Source of the DNA: Parasaccharibacter apium
GTDB lineage: Bacteria > Pseudomonadota > Alphaproteobacteria > Acetobacterales > Acetobacteraceae
Assembly (NCBI RefSeq): GCF_002592045.1
Contig: NZ_MEJG01000002.1
Span: forward strand, 337,862 to 401,861
Direction: 5' to 3'
Length of the DNA stretch: 64,000 nucleotides
The notes below the pieces were generated by a model that saw nothing but the letters and a program-made list of their open reading frames with translations, was not told the origin of the DNA and did no database searches. A program made the translations under genes and the position numbers. This document shows, piece after piece, positions 18,200 through 29,371 of the stretch. The stretch's first letter is position 1. Every line of letters begins with the position of its first letter.

Positions 18200-18796
18200 A
18201 TGTCGAAGATTCTTGTTCTTTATTATTCTTCTTATGGTCATGTAGAGACAATGGCCTATAGTATTGCAGAGGGTGTGCGCAAAGCTGGGCTAGAGGTAGA
18301 TGTAAAACGTGTGCCGGAATTAGTGCCCGAAGAGGCGGCGAAGGCGCATCATTTTAAAGTGGATCAAAAAGCCCCAATCGCCTCGCCTGATGATTTGGTT
18401 CATTATGATGGTATTATTGTTGGGGCACCTACGCGCTTTGGGCGTTTACCAGCGCAGATGGCCAATTTTTGGGACCAAACGGGTGGTCTTTGGGCAAAAG
18501 GGGCATTGATTGGTAAGGTCGGTGCTGTTTTTACTTCCACAGCGACCCAGCATGGTGGGCAGGAGACAACGCTTTATTCTTTGATGTCTAACTTGTTGCA
18601 TCATGGCTTAGTGATTAGTGGGCTGCCTTATAGCTTCCAAGGGCAGATGCGTAATGATGAGATTACCGGTGGTGCACCTTATGGGGCGACGACAATTGCC
18701 TCGGGTGATGGCTCTCGTCAGCCAAGTGAGACAGAGCTAGAGGGTGCGCGCTTCCTCGGGCAGCATGTGGCAGGGCTGGTAAAGAAGCTTGCCTAA
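18200..18796 (+). CDS. wrbA: NAD(P)H:quinone oxidoreductase, WrbA type
   Basis: FMN-dependent two-electron quinone reductase of 198 aa, which prevents semiquinone formation. The flavodoxin-like FMN motif ([15 protein letters not shown]) opens the protein, followed by [13 protein letters not shown] and the WrbA-specific [15 protein letters not shown]. The C-terminal tail matches the family, and length is standard. It follows the LysR gene by 104 bp in the same direction and has a strong terminator. Confidence 0.95.
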   Translation: MSKILVLYYSSYGHVETMAYSIAEGVRKAGLEVDVKRVPELVPEEAAKAHHFKVDQKAPIASPDDLVHYDGIIVGAPTRFGRLPAQMANFWDQTGGLWAKGALIGKVGAVFTSTATQHGGQETTLYSLMSNLLHHGLVISGLPYSFQGQMRNDEITGGAPYGATTIASGDGSRQPSETELEGARFLGQHVAGLVKKLA

Positions 18797-18823
18797 TTTT
18801 GCTGGCATGTGACCTTATGAGGG

Positions 18824-18853
18824 AAGGGAGGCTGGGGTCTAGCCTCCCTTTTT
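18824..18853 (+). terminator. Terminator of wrbA
   Basis: Perfect 10-bp stem AAGGGAGGCT / AGCCTCCCTT with a 7-nt loop and a T tail. The A-run on the other side also lets it act on the convergent mutY transcript. Confidence 0.9.
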
Positions 18854-18880
18854 ATGTCTCTATGTTTCATGTGAAACAAT

Positions 18881-19966
18881 TTAGCGCATAACAGGTTTAT
18901 GCTGTGTCCCGATGAGGAGGCACTTCCTCATCACGCTAGAGAGAATGGCCTCTTTAAAGGGGAGAAAACGACCATAAGAGGCAGGGATAGGGTAGTTGCT
19001 CTTAGCCGGTAAGGTGCAACCATAAATATGGACCATTAAGGTGAAATGGCTGAAAATATGCTTCACCTCCCCGCAATGCTCCCATTGGGTGGGGAAGGGC
19101 GCATCATGTGTAAAAGCTGTTTTTTTAAGCTGTGTAAGGGAGGGGGTTATTTTGTCATCCGCCCATGGCGTGCCGGGGAGTTCATCTGTGCCCCCTAATA
19201 AGCCTGATGGAGGACGGGGGCGGAGTAAGACACGGCCTTGGGCATCAATGATGCGAAAAAGAATGGCATGGCGCGTGGGGCGTGGTTTTTTCTTCTCCCG
19301 TGCAGGGAGCAGGGGGGCTAGATTGCGTATTCGGGCGAGGCACTCTTCATGCCATGGGCAGGTTAAGCAGGAGGGCGAACGGGGAGAGCATAGGCTAGCC
19401 CCGAGGTCGAACAAAGCTTGTGCAAAATCGGAAGGGCGCGCTTGTGCGGCGGGGTCATCATTTAGATGGCTGGCAAGCTGAGCTAAAAGCGGGCGCGAGG
19501 CGGGTAAAGGTTCCTCCACAGCATTGAGCCGTGCTGTGATGCGCTCCACATTGCCATCAACAGGCACGGTGGGAATATTAAAAGCAATGGCCGCAATTGC
19601 ACGGGAGGTATAAGCCCCAATGCCGGGGAGTTTTTGTAGGGCTTCAATTGTAGAGGGAAATCCTCCTATCTCGTGAACCGCTTTGGCACATGCATGTAAG
19701 TTACGGGCCCGTGCATAATAACCAAGCCCCGCCCAAAGTTGGAGGACTGTCTCTAAGGGGGCAGCGGCGAGAGCATCAATTGTGGGGAAATGCTCTAAAA
19801 AACGCTCATAATAAGGAACGACTGTTTGCGCGACAGTCTGCTGGAGCATGATTTCACTGAGCCAGACATGGTAAGGCTCTGCTTGCTGGCCGGGGGCTGC
19901 ACGCCATGGGAGGTTACGGCGGTGGCGGTCATACCATTGGAGAAGTTGGGCGGAATTAGGTGTCAC
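18881..19966 (-). CDS. mutY: A/G-specific adenine DNA glycosylase
   Basis: Removes adenine mispaired with 8-oxoguanine. The 361-aa protein has the catalytic Glu in SEIMLQQT, the helix-hairpin-helix LPGIGAYTSRAIAA with the catalytic Asp in VDGNVERI, and four Fe-S cysteines (CSPRSPSCLTCPWHEEC). A C-terminal NUDIX-like recognition domain begins around residue 230. The start is GTG at 19966. It is divergent from the DciA-like gene, a common alphaproteobacterial pairing. Confidence 0.96.
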   Translation of the reverse strand: MTPNSAQLLQWYDRHRRNLPWRAAPGQQAEPYHVWLSEIMLQQTVAQTVVPYYERFLEHFPTIDALAAAPLETVLQLWAGLGYYARARNLHACAKAVHEIGGFPSTIEALQKLPGIGAYTSRAIAAIAFNIPTVPVDGNVERITARLNAVEEPLPASRPLLAQLASHLNDDPAAQARPSDFAQALFDLGASLCSPRSPSCLTCPWHEECLARIRNLAPLLPAREKKKPRPTRHAILFRIIDAQGRVLLRPRPPSGLLGGTDELPGTPWADDKITPSLTQLKKTAFTHDAPFPTQWEHCGEVKHIFSHFTLMVHIYGCTLPAKSNYPIPASYGRFLPFKEAILSSVMRKCLLIGTQHKPVMR

Positions 19967-20011
19967 GATGGGCTTAGTACGCTATGATGAGGGGGAATAA
20001 CGGGGCAGTAT

Positions 20012-20530
20012 ATGACGGAAGATTCATCGGAAAAAAAGCCAAAGAAAGCGGATAAGACAGAGTATCGTCGGGTTGGGGGGCGGATGATAGGTGCGCTTTT
20101 ACCACGATTAACCCAGCCAATCTTCCGTAAAAAATCGCCCCTTTATGTGCGTCTGCTTATGGAGTGGGAGACGCTTGTAGGGACAGCCTTGGCAGAGGTG
20201 AGCGAGCCATGCCGTTTGCGGCCGGGTGTATTGACGATACGATGTTGTGGCCCTGCAGCGGTGGAGATGCAATATGCAGCCCCGCGTATTTTGGCCAATA
20301 TTAATACAGCTTGTGGTTTATCGGGGGCAGATGCTCTAACGCAGATTAAATTATTGCAGGATCGCCCGGTCCAACCAAAGAGAAAATCCTCCCCTCGCCC
20401 TAAGCAACGCAATGGGGCGTCTGTCGCAGTGGAGGGTATAGATGATGAATCACTTAAAGAAGTGTTGGAGCGTCTAGGCAGCCATGTTTTGGCAAAAAAA
20501 CAAGGTGTGAAACGCGAGAGGCGTTTTTAG
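20012..20530 (+). CDS. DUF721 (DciA-like) protein
   Basis: A 172-aa protein with the DUF721 core at about residues 20-115 (WETLVGTALAEVSEPCRLRPGVLTI, then PAAVEMQYAAPRILANIN). The tail is basic and low-complexity (PVQPKRKSSPRPKQRNG), as in DciA proteins that load the replicative helicase DnaB in bacteria without DnaC. A helicase-loading role is therefore plausible by family. It is divergent from mutY (45-bp gap) and convergent with serB. Confidence 0.8.
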   Translation: MTEDSSEKKPKKADKTEYRRVGGRMIGALLPRLTQPIFRKKSPLYVRLLMEWETLVGTALAEVSEPCRLRPGVLTIRCCGPAAVEMQYAAPRILANINTACGLSGADALTQIKLLQDRPVQPKRKSSPRPKQRNGASVAVEGIDDESLKEVLERLGSHVLAKKQGVKRERRF

Positions 20531-20620
20531 GTTTGCCTAAAATATAAGATGCATAAGGAGAGGCCCTAGACCCCGGCTCTCCGTTATGGAGATGCCGAAG
20601 GCATAGGGGTGAGGGGAAGG

Positions 20621-21517
20621 TTACTCCCCGCCGACAATGTCGGAGGCTTTATAGCCTTGGGCAAAGAGATGCGTCCGCATCCCTGTGAAGTTGACTTGTT
20701 GCTCCACCACTTGGCGGACATTTGGCTTTGCATGATAGGCAATGCCAAGCCCCGCGGCTTGGAGCATGGGGATGTCATTAGCCCCATCACCAGTTGTGAT
20801 GCTGGCAGAGAGCTGAACACCACGCTCGGCACAAATTTGCTCAAGATGTTTCTTCTTAGCATCCGGGCCGAGAATATCGCCAATGAGCTGACCTGTGATG
20901 ATTCCGTCTTTAATCTCAAGGAGATTGCCGTAATGCTCATCAAAGCCGAGCTTTTTAGCCGCACGCTCGGTGAACCAATCAAACCCACCGGAGATGAGAG
21001 CCGTGCGTGCGCCATTGGCCTTCATGGTCTGGACAAGCTCTTTAATCCCATCGGTGAAGGGGAGCTTCTCTAGCACGTCCTTTAGCAAGGATTCAGGATG
21101 GCCTTTTAGCCCGATGGTCCGTTTGCGGAGGGATTCATCAAACTCCATCTCGCCATTCATCGCGCGTTTGGTAATCTCGGCGACATAGTCACCTGTGCCG
21201 GTGGCTTTGGCAAGGTCATCCAGCGTTTCGCCATCAAAGATGGTGCTATCCATATCGGAGACGAGGACAGCCTTACGGCGGCCACGCGTCTTGGTGAGGA
21301 TAGCATCGACCTTATAAGGGGCAAGGGCGGCACGGATTGTTGCAGGCGTGGCATCACCGGGGCCGGGAGGCGGGCAAAAAATATCAACGGCTTCACCCTC
21401 GGACAGCACGACCGGCGGTTCACCTTTGACAAGATTGCGGGCAATGTCGATCGCCTCTTTGGGAAGGGTCCCATTGCGGCGATTGGCAACAAGAGTCAGA
21501 ACACAAGGTAGGGACAT
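20621..21517 (-). CDS. serB: Phosphoserine phosphatase
   Basis: HAD-superfamily enzyme for the last step of serine synthesis. The 298-aa protein carries the nucleophile motif DMDSTIFDGETL (Asp88 and Asp90), ALISGGFDWFTERAA as motif II, and TTGDGANDIPMLQAAG as motif III. An N-terminal regulatory-like segment of about 75 residues is present, as in other SerB proteins. It is convergent with the DciA-like gene and divergent from miaA with a 44-bp gap. Confidence 0.96.
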   Translation of the reverse strand: MSLPCVLTLVANRRNGTLPKEAIDIARNLVKGEPPVVLSEGEAVDIFCPPPGPGDATPATIRAALAPYKVDAILTKTRGRRKAVLVSDMDSTIFDGETLDDLAKATGTGDYVAEITKRAMNGEMEFDESLRKRTIGLKGHPESLLKDVLEKLPFTDGIKELVQTMKANGARTALISGGFDWFTERAAKKLGFDEHYGNLLEIKDGIITGQLIGDILGPDAKKKHLEQICAERGVQLSASITTGDGANDIPMLQAAGLGIAYHAKPNVRQVVEQQVNFTGMRTHLFAQGYKASDIVGGE

Positions 21518-21561
21518 GACATCTCTCGCTAAAACATCAGAAGATATGGCAGAATAAGTGT

Positions 21562-22545
21562 ATGAGCTCTTCTGAAAACGCCCTTATTGTGGCCGGACCA
21601 ACCTGTTCGGGCAAGTCAGCTTTGGCCTTTCATTTGGCAGACCTGTATTGTGGTACGGTCATTAATGCGGATTCTATGCAGGTTTACCGGGAGTTACGCA
21701 TCCTTACTGCCCGCCCAAGTGAGGCGGAGGAGGAGGCGATTCCGCATCGTTTATATGGGGTTTTGCCTGCGGCTACAGCAGGTAGTGTCGCATGGTGGCG
21801 TAAGCAGGCCCTCGCTATAATGGCAGAATGCCGCGCCGCAGGGCGGTTGCCTATCCTCTGCGGGGGGACGGGTATGTATCTACGCGCCTTGACCGATGGC
21901 CTTGTGGAAGTCCCCGACCCCGGGGCAGAGGCACGCCAACAAGCCCGCGCCCTGCTTATGGAGATTGGGCCTGAAGCGTTACACGAAAAATTGATGAAGG
22001 CAGACCCTCAAACAGCCTCTCATCTTCACCCACAAGATTCTCAACGTGTGAGTCGGGCTTGGGAAGTGCTGATGGGAACAGGCCGGGGTTTAGCCTCATG
22101 GAGGGCGGCGGAGGGCCTACCGGCAGCACCTTACCGGTTTATATCCCTCATGCTGGACCCTCCGCGTGATGAGTTACGTTCTGCCATTGCTCAACGCTTT
22201 GATGCCATGCTGGAGGCTGGGGCGATGGAGGAAGTCGCCGCGCTACGACGGCAGAACCTCCCTGAGGGCCTCCCTGCTATGCGGGCGCATGGTGTGCCAG
22301 AGTTAGGACAAGTGCTAGAGGGACAATGGAGCCTTGATGAAGCTCGCCTACAAGCGACCCGCGCCATTGGCCGTTATACGCGCCGCCAAGCGACATGGTT
22401 CCGCCATCATGCTCTTAGCAAAGATGGAGATGGCGAAATAATATTTCACAGAACGAGCGGAAAAGAGTTCTTTTCGAGTAAAAAAATGCGCGAAATTGAA
22501 TATTTTATATCATCTAGAATTGACGGAGCCGGTTTAGAGCGATAG
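21562..22545 (+). CDS. miaA: tRNA dimethylallyltransferase
   Basis: Transfers the dimethylallyl group to A37 of tRNAs reading UNN codons. The 327-aa protein has the P-loop GPTCSGKS (residues 12-19), the substrate-binding NADSMQVYRELRILTARP, the GGTGMYLRAL motif and the C-terminal IGRYTRRQATWFRH. The last 35 residues are lysine- and serine-rich and not typical. ilvB starts 39 bp downstream, so co-transcription is likely. Confidence 0.96.
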   Translation: MSSSENALIVAGPTCSGKSALAFHLADLYCGTVINADSMQVYRELRILTARPSEAEEEAIPHRLYGVLPAATAGSVAWWRKQALAIMAECRAAGRLPILCGGTGMYLRALTDGLVEVPDPGAEARQQARALLMEIGPEALHEKLMKADPQTASHLHPQDSQRVSRAWEVLMGTGRGLASWRAAEGLPAAPYRFISLMLDPPRDELRSAIAQRFDAMLEAGAMEEVAALRRQNLPEGLPAMRAHGVPELGQVLEGQWSLDEARLQATRAIGRYTRRQATWFRHHALSKDGDGEIIFHRTSGKEFFSSKKMREIEYFISSRIDGAGLER

Positions 22546-22584
22546 AGCAGAAGCGTTGCGTTAACCGGCGAGAGGATATACGCC

Positions 22585-24363
22585 ATGCCTGCCAGCGAGA
22601 CAGCTCCGATGATGGCAACAGGTGCTGAGGTCATTTTACGCGTTCTTGAAGAAGAAGGCGTGGATGTCATTTTCGGCTATCCTGGTGGTGCGGTCCTCCC
22701 TATTTATGATGCGCTTTTTAAGCAAAAGGCGATCCGTCATATTCTCGTCCGGCATGAGCAAGCGGCAACTCATGCGGCGGAAGCTTATGCACGCTCCACA
22801 GGTAAAGTGGGTGTGGTGTTGGTGACATCCGGCCCCGGTGCAACCAATGCCGTAACAGGCCTGATGGATGCGAAGATGGATTCCATCCCGCTTGTTTGTT
22901 TGGCTGGGCAGGTGCCTGTTCCTTTAATCGGGAAGGATGCCTTCCAAGAGGCGGATATGGTGAGCATTACGCGCCCCGCTACGAAGCAGAGCGTCCAAGT
23001 GCGTGAGGCTGCGGCTTTAGCCCCTACGATTCGCGAGGCTTTTGCCGTAGCGCGTTCTGGCAGGCCCGGCCCGGTTTTGGTCGATTTACCTAAGAATATC
23101 ACAGTCTCGGAAGCCCCCTTGCCGCCGCGCCCGGCACAACCTGCTTGTAAAGAGGCGGGTCCATCTCTGGAGGGGCATGCGGTAAAGCGTGCGATTGAGG
23201 CGATGAAGAACGCCCGTAAGCCGCTGCTTTATGTGGGGGGTGGCGTTATTAATGCCGGGCCGGAAGCCGCAAAATTGCTACGTCAGTTAGCGGAGAAAAC
23301 GGGCTTCCCCGTGACCTCTACTCTGATGGGCTTAGGGGCGTATCCGTCCTCTAGTGAGCCGTTTTTAGGCATGTTGGGGATGCATGGGGCGGTTGAAGCG
23401 AATATGGCCGCGCATGATTGTGACGTGCTGGTAGCCCTTGGGGCACGGTTTGATGACCGGGTAACGGGCCGTGTGGATGGGTTCTCCCCTCATTCCTTCA
23501 AGATTCAGGCGGATATTGACCCGCGTGAGTTTGGTAAGATTGTAAAGGTTGATGTCGCTTTGCAGGGGGACCTCAAGGCGACTTTAAAGGCCTTGCTGGC
23601 AGAATGGGGGGATACGCAAGCAGCGGACCTTTCCAGCTGGTGGCAGGAGATTGCCCAATGGCGCGCTGTTGAGGGCTTTGGCTTTGAGCAAGATAAAGCC
23701 GATACAGCCATTATTAAGCCGCAATATGCGTTAAGCCGCTTGTATGAAAAGGTGAAGGCTAGCGGGCGGGACTGTTTTGTTACGACCGAGGTTGGGCAGC
23801 ATCAAATGTGGGCGGCGCAATATTTCGGTTTTGATGAGCCTAACCATTGGTTGACCTCCGGTGGGCTAGGTACAATGGGCTATGGCCTGCCAGCAGCAGA
23901 AGGCGCGCAGATTGCTCATCCTGATGCTTTAGTGATTGATATTGCCGGTGAGGCCTCTACCCTGATGAATATTCAGGAGTTAGGAACAATCGCCCAATAT
24001 CGCCTGCCGGTGAAAATCTTCATCCTTAATAATCATTATATGGGGATGGTACGCCAATGGCAGGAGCTAGTGCATGAATCCCGCTATTCTCAGTCTTACA
24101 GTGCGGCCTTGCCGGATTTTGTGAAGCTGGCGGAGTCGTTTGGTATCCGTGGGTTGCGGGTTGAGACGCTGGGCGGGTTGGATGAGGCCATTACCACTAT
24201 GTTGGCGCATGATGGGCCGGTGTTGGTGGATGTCCATGTAGCGCAAGAGGAATGTTGCTTCCCCATGATTCCCTCTGGGGCCAGCCATGACCAGATGCTC
24301 CTAGGGCCGGGGCGTGTGTTTGGCGGGGCGAAGCTGACAGAAGAAGGCAAACGCCTCGTTTGA
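22585..24363 (+). CDS. ilvB: Acetolactate synthase, large (catalytic) subunit
   Basis: ThDP- and FAD-dependent first step of branched-chain amino acid synthesis. The 592-aa protein shows [15 protein letters not shown], catalytic Glu58 ([12 protein letters not shown]), [15 protein letters not shown], the FAD-region motif RFDDRVTGR of anabolic AHAS, and the ThDP region [14 protein letters not shown] (GEA replacing the classic GDG, seen in alphaproteobacterial enzymes). It is followed directly by ilvC. The regulatory subunit gene ilvN/ilvH, normally between them, is absent. Confidence 0.96.
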   Translation: MPASETAPMMATGAEVILRVLEEEGVDVIFGYPGGAVLPIYDALFKQKAIRHILVRHEQAATHAAEAYARSTGKVGVVLVTSGPGATNAVTGLMDAKMDSIPLVCLAGQVPVPLIGKDAFQEADMVSITRPATKQSVQVREAAALAPTIREAFAVARSGRPGPVLVDLPKNITVSEAPLPPRPAQPACKEAGPSLEGHAVKRAIEAMKNARKPLLYVGGGVINAGPEAAKLLRQLAEKTGFPVTSTLMGLGAYPSSSEPFLGMLGMHGAVEANMAAHDCDVLVALGARFDDRVTGRVDGFSPHSFKIQADIDPREFGKIVKVDVALQGDLKATLKALLAEWGDTQAADLSSWWQEIAQWRAVEGFGFEQDKADTAIIKPQYALSRLYEKVKASGRDCFVTTEVGQHQMWAAQYFGFDEPNHWLTSGGLGTMGYGLPAAEGAQIAHPDALVIDIAGEASTLMNIQELGTIAQYRLPVKIFILNNHYMGMVRQWQELVHESRYSQSYSAALPDFVKLAESFGIRGLRVETLGGLDEAITTMLAHDGPVLVDVHVAQEECCFPMIPSGASHDQMLLGPGRVFGGAKLTEEGKRLV

Positions 24364-24388
24364 GAGATGGGTTTTACGGGCTGCCTAA

Positions 24389-25453
<1,065 letters not shown>

Positions 25454-25495
25454 TAAAAGCCTGCGATTTTTATAATCACAGTGATGTTATGGTTT

Positions 25496-25523
25496 AATGG
25501 GGAGGATTTTCCTCCCCATTTTT
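25496..25523 (+). terminator. Terminator of the ilvBC unit
   Basis: Stem AATGGGGAGGA / TCCTCCCCATT with a 2-nt to 4-nt loop and a T tail. Confidence 0.88.
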
Positions 25524-25657
25524 ATGGAGTATTATCGTCGTTTTTCATTAGAAATTTAAAAAACAGTTGCGTTTAGCGTTATATTTTCTTAGAAAACGGG
25601 TTCGACACTCCTTCATTCGGGAAGGGGGGCGATAATCTGCTGGTTCAGGAGTACGTT

Positions 25658-26137
25658 ATGGACGCACTTGCTCGACTGGGGATGGAATCGGACCTTCCGA
25701 GAGATATCCAGAACACTGAGGCAATTCACGCAGTCGAAGACTGTAAGGACTTTTTTATCAAGCAAGGTGGTGAGACCTATGCAGGTAATCATCTGCTTGT
25801 TGATTTCTGGAATGCCAGAAATCTGGACGACCCCGAACAAATAGACGCTACGTTAAGGCGGGCTGCAAAGGCAGCAGGGGCAACGATTCTTCATGGCCAT
25901 TTCCATCATTTTACGCCAAATGGTGGGGTTTCTGGCGTGATTGTTTTGGCTGAGAGCCATATTTCCATCCATACATGGCCGGAGCGTCACTTCGCAGCGG
26001 TGGATATCTTCATGTGTGGTGTGTGCGACCCTAACCGGTCGGTCCCTGTTATGCAGGAGCTTTTTCAAGCTGGCCGTGTGGAGATAGATGCGTTCAAGCG
26101 CGGGCGTGTCAGTGCGACAAGGCACACAGGGCGGTAA
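25658..26137 (+). CDS. speD: S-adenosylmethionine decarboxylase proenzyme
   Basis: Pyruvoyl enzyme giving decarboxylated AdoMet for spermidine synthesis. The 159-aa proenzyme is a class 1b type; self-cleavage is expected between Glu99 and Ser100 in LAESHISIHTWPE. The MCGVCDP motif with the catalytic Cys is present. The first 38 residues extend beyond the usual N-terminus (core begins at GGETYAGNHLLVDFW). The start has a good RBS (CAGGAG). speE follows, so the two make a spermidine pathway unit. Confidence 0.95.
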   Translation: MDALARLGMESDLPRDIQNTEAIHAVEDCKDFFIKQGGETYAGNHLLVDFWNARNLDDPEQIDATLRRAAKAAGATILHGHFHHFTPNGGVSGVIVLAESHISIHTWPERHFAAVDIFMCGVCDPNRSVPVMQELFQAGRVEIDAFKRGRVSATRHTGR

Positions 26138-26278
26138 GCCGAGCGGGGAAGGGGTTTAGGCGTCTTCCCAATTTCCCTACAATAAAAGGTTATAGGCCCC
26201 TGCATTTTGTAAGGCAGCGGGGCATAGCTGGCTATGAGCGTGCTTATTTTGGGCACGCATCCATGGCTAGGTGATGAC

Positions 26279-27178
26279 ATGATGAAAGGATGGGCCGTGT
26301 CTTCTGGCATATCTTCCGAGGCGTGGTTTAATGAGGCTTTGTATCCCGATTGGGGCCAACGCTTTAAAGTGGTGAAAGAGCTTGTGCATAAACGCTCGCC
26401 TTTCCAAGATATTCGTATCTTTGAGAGCAGCAGCCACGGCCGTGTTTTGGTGTTGGATGGCATCATCCAAATTACCGAGCGTGATGAGTTTATTTATCAA
26501 GAAATGCTGGCTCATGTGCCACTTTTCATGCATCCGCACCCTAAGCGCGTTTTAATCATCGGCGCAGGTGATGGCGGGGTGTTGCGCCGTGTCCTCCAAC
26601 ATAAAACGGTGGAAAAAGCCGTCATGGTGGAGATTGATGGCGATGTGATCGAACTTTCCAAACAACACCTGCCGATGTTCGGCAAGGATGCGTGGGATGA
26701 CCCGCGGGCTGATGTCATCGTGGGGGATGGGATTGATTACGTTAAAAAAGCTGATGATGGGGCGTTTGATGTCATCATCGTTGATAGTACAGACCCTATT
26801 GGCGTGGGTGATGTACTCTTTACGGATGATTTTTATAAGAATTGCGCGCGCATCCTCTCAGATGAAGGGATTATCGTGAATCAATGCGGTGTGCCCTTCC
26901 AACAAGCGGATGAGCTGCGGGAGACCACAGCACGGCGGGCGAAGTTCTTCCCGCATGTGACGGCCTATCTTGCGGCAGTGCCGACTTATGTTGGTGGTTT
27001 TATGACCCTTGGGATGGCGAAAAAGGGCACCGCACCGCATAAGTTAGAGCTAGCGACGTTACAAAAAAGAGCGCAAGAAAGCGGGATTGCGGAAAGCTGC
27101 CAGTATTGGACGCCAGAGGTGCATATTGCCTCTTTCAGCCTTCCGCCTTATATCGCCCAAAACCTCCCACGCTCATAA
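26279..27178 (+). CDS. speE: Polyamine aminopropyltransferase (spermidine synthase)
   Basis: Transfers the aminopropyl group from decarboxylated AdoMet to putrescine. The core runs WFNEALYPDWGQRFKV, IITERDEFIYQEMLAHVP-like substrate loop, VLIIGAGDGGVLRRVLQH (methyltransferase-like motif I), VDSTDPIG and QCGVPFQQ. I chose the ATG at 26279 (299 aa) because AGGTGA lies 6 bp upstream and the length fits; the ATG at 26234 would add 15 residues with no good RBS. It sits 141 bp downstream of speD and 23 bp upstream of panB. Confidence 0.94.
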   Translation: MMKGWAVSSGISSEAWFNEALYPDWGQRFKVVKELVHKRSPFQDIRIFESSSHGRVLVLDGIIQITERDEFIYQEMLAHVPLFMHPHPKRVLIIGAGDGGVLRRVLQHKTVEKAVMVEIDGDVIELSKQHLPMFGKDAWDDPRADVIVGDGIDYVKKADDGAFDVIIVDSTDPIGVGDVLFTDDFYKNCARILSDEGIIVNQCGVPFQQADELRETTARRAKFFPHVTAYLAAVPTYVGGFMTLGMAKKGTAPHKLELATLQKRAQESGIAESCQYWTPEVHIASFSLPPYIAQNLPRS

Positions 27179-27201
27179 TGGTATAGAGAAGGACCCCTAC
27201 C

Positions 27202-28032
27202 ATGCGCCGGATGACACTTGCGGACTTCCAGAAGATGAAGGATGAAGGCCGGCCCATCGCCATGGTGACGGCCTATGATTACGCCTCGGCTTTAATTGCG
27301 GAGCAAGCGGGCGTGCCGGCTATTTTGGTAGGGGATTCCCTCGGCATGGTTATGCAGGGGCAGGATACAACCTTACCTGTGCGTGTAGAGGATATGATCT
27401 ACCATGCCCGCATGGTCATGCGCGGAAGCCGTAAGGCCCTTGTGGTGGTGGATTTGCCTTTTCTGTCCTATGCGACAGAGCAAGATGCGGTGGATGCAGC
27501 ACGGCGCGTTATGCAAGAGGGGGGCGGCCAAGCCCTTAAATTGGAGGGCGGGCGTGAGATTGTCCCGATAGTGCAGCGTTTAACAGCAATGGGCGTGCCG
27601 GTGATGGGTCATTTGGGGCTTACGCCACAAGCGCAACATCAAATCGGCTTGCGCGCTCAGGCAAAAGAGGTGCAGGCGGCGCGTAAGTTACTTGATGATG
27701 CGCGTGCGTTAGAGGAGGCTGGTGCTTTTGGGATTGTGCTAGAGGTTATCCCGGCAGATTTAGCGGCTTTGGTCTCTAAAGAGGTGCGTATTCCCATAAT
27801 CGGCATTGGGGCTGGTGCGGGGTGCGATGGGCAGGTCCAAGTCTGGCATGATGTGCTAGGGCTGTTTGAGGGGAAATCGCCTCGTCATGCGCATCGTTTT
27901 GCAGAAATTGGGGCGCAGATGGTTGGGGCCTTGTCTCATTATGTAAAGCAGGTGGAGGAAGGTTCTTTCCCCACAATGGCGCAGAGTGTCAGTATGGCCC
28001 CCGATATTTTGGCCGCTCTTACAGCGGAGTGA
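27202..28032 (+). CDS. panB: 3-methyl-2-oxobutanoate hydroxymethyltransferase
   Basis: First committed step of pantothenate synthesis; uses 5,10-methylene-THF to hydroxymethylate ketoisovalerate. The 276-aa protein has MVTAYDYASALIAEQAG, the metal-binding VGDSLGMVMQG, the catalytic region HLGLTPQ and the ending GEFPT-like EGSFPT. panC and panD are not in the window. Its substrate is made by the ilvBC products upstream. A small stem with a T-run lies about 20 bp after the stop and could be a weak terminator. Confidence 0.96.
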   Translation: MRRMTLADFQKMKDEGRPIAMVTAYDYASALIAEQAGVPAILVGDSLGMVMQGQDTTLPVRVEDMIYHARMVMRGSRKALVVVDLPFLSYATEQDAVDAARRVMQEGGGQALKLEGGREIVPIVQRLTAMGVPVMGHLGLTPQAQHQIGLRAQAKEVQAARKLLDDARALEEAGAFGIVLEVIPADLAALVSKEVRIPIIGIGAGAGCDGQVQVWHDVLGLFEGKSPRHAHRFAEIGAQMVGALSHYVKQVEEGSFPTMAQSVSMAPDILAALTAE

Positions 28033-28099
28033 GATTGTCAGAGAGGGGGGAAGCTGGCAAAGTGCCGTTTTTCCCTGTCTTGCAGGAATAAAGATAGAC

Positions 28100-29242
28100 A
28101 TGATGGATGAGACAATACAGCCTAGCCCCCTTCGGGCACTCCATGAGGAGCTTAAAGCTCAGATGGATGGGTTTGATGGGTACGAATTGCCAGCACAATA
28201 TCCCTCCGGGGCTGAGGTAGAGCATCTTCATACGCGCAAACAGGCTGGTTTGTTTGATATCTCCTTTTTAGGCCAAGTGCGGGTGCGCTCTAAGGAGGGG
28301 AATCTTGCCATCGTGGCTGAGGCCTTAGAACAGCTTTTGCCAACCAATGTTATAGGGTTGGAAAAAAACCGAATGCTTTATGGTCTCCTCACAACAGATC
28401 AAGGCGGCATCCGTGATGACCTCGTCATCTCCCGGCAAGAAGAAGATTTTTTATTGATCCTCAACGGGCGTAATCGCGAAAGCAATGCGGATTATATTGA
28501 GAATGCCCTTGGTGAGGATTGCAAAGTAAGCCGTGAGTTCGACCGGGCGATGGTGAGCCTACAAGGCCCCGAGGCTGCCGATGTTTTGGGGCGCGTCCTA
28601 GGGGTAAATGCTATTAGTGAGATGCGTTATCGTGATTGTCACGATATGCCGTGGGAGAATGGAACCATCACGGTTGCGCGCTTTGGCTATACGGGGATGG
28701 ATGGGTTTGATATTTGCCTGCCAGCAAATCTCGCAGAGGTTTTTGCACGCCGCCTTTTGGAGCATCCAGAGGTGGAGCCAGCGGGTATGCTCGCGCGTAA
28801 TACGTTACGTTTGGAGGCGGGGTTATGCCTTTATGGGACGGATATTGATAAAACGACCTCCCCGGTAGAGGCCGCACTTGCCAATAATATTGCACAATGC
28901 CGCAGACCCGGTGGTGAGCGCGCGGGAGGCTACCCCGGTGCGGAGACCATTGCAGGGCAATTAGAGCATGGGATTTATCGCCAGCGTGTAGGGCTGAAGC
29001 CGCGTGATGAAACATCCCTCCCCAATGGGGCGGAGATTTTCTCTGATGCTGAAGGGCAGGACCGTATTGGCCGTGTTACCTCAAGCTGTTTAAGCCCGAC
29101 ATTGCGGGTTATGATTGGCATGGGCTATGTCACACCCGCTCATGCGGAGGTGGATAGTCAGATTTTTGCCAAGATGGATGATGGTACTATGCAGCCTATC
29201 ACGGTGGCGGCTCTGCCTTTTGTCCCCTTTGCAGAGCGTTGA
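28100..29242 (+). CDS. gcvT: Aminomethyltransferase (glycine cleavage T protein)
   Basis: THF-dependent T protein of the glycine cleavage system, 380 aa. Seen here are the N-terminal KQAGLFDISFLGQVRV, the folate-binding GIRDDLVISR and the catalytic-site ARFGYTGMDGFDI, then LRLEAGLCLYGTDID, GMGYV and a C-terminal barrel. I chose the first of two adjacent ATGs (28100); upstream in-frame codons overlap panB and are not family-like. gcvH and gcvP are not adjacent. No glycine riboswitch is recognisable in the 67-bp gap. Confidence 0.93.
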   Translation: MMDETIQPSPLRALHEELKAQMDGFDGYELPAQYPSGAEVEHLHTRKQAGLFDISFLGQVRVRSKEGNLAIVAEALEQLLPTNVIGLEKNRMLYGLLTTDQGGIRDDLVISRQEEDFLLILNGRNRESNADYIENALGEDCKVSREFDRAMVSLQGPEAADVLGRVLGVNAISEMRYRDCHDMPWENGTITVARFGYTGMDGFDICLPANLAEVFARRLLEHPEVEPAGMLARNTLRLEAGLCLYGTDIDKTTSPVEAALANNIAQCRRPGGERAGGYPGAETIAGQLEHGIYRQRVGLKPRDETSLPNGAEIFSDAEGQDRIGRVTSSCLSPTLRVMIGMGYVTPAHAEVDSQIFAKMDDGTMQPITVAALPFVPFAER

Positions 29243-29371
29243 TTGGCTCGGCCTATTAAACATAGCCGCTCTTCCTTAATAGGGCTTTACGGAACGTCTT
29301 TTTTGAGTGAGGCTTTGTAGGTAGCCCTACATAGTGAGGTGTAGGGTGTAAGACGTTTGAGGAGGGTTGTG

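Noticed and set aside
28033..28099. Glycine riboswitch before gcvT
   Set aside because: The spacer is only 67 bp and lacks the conserved motifs; a small stem with a T-run is better read as a weak panB terminator.
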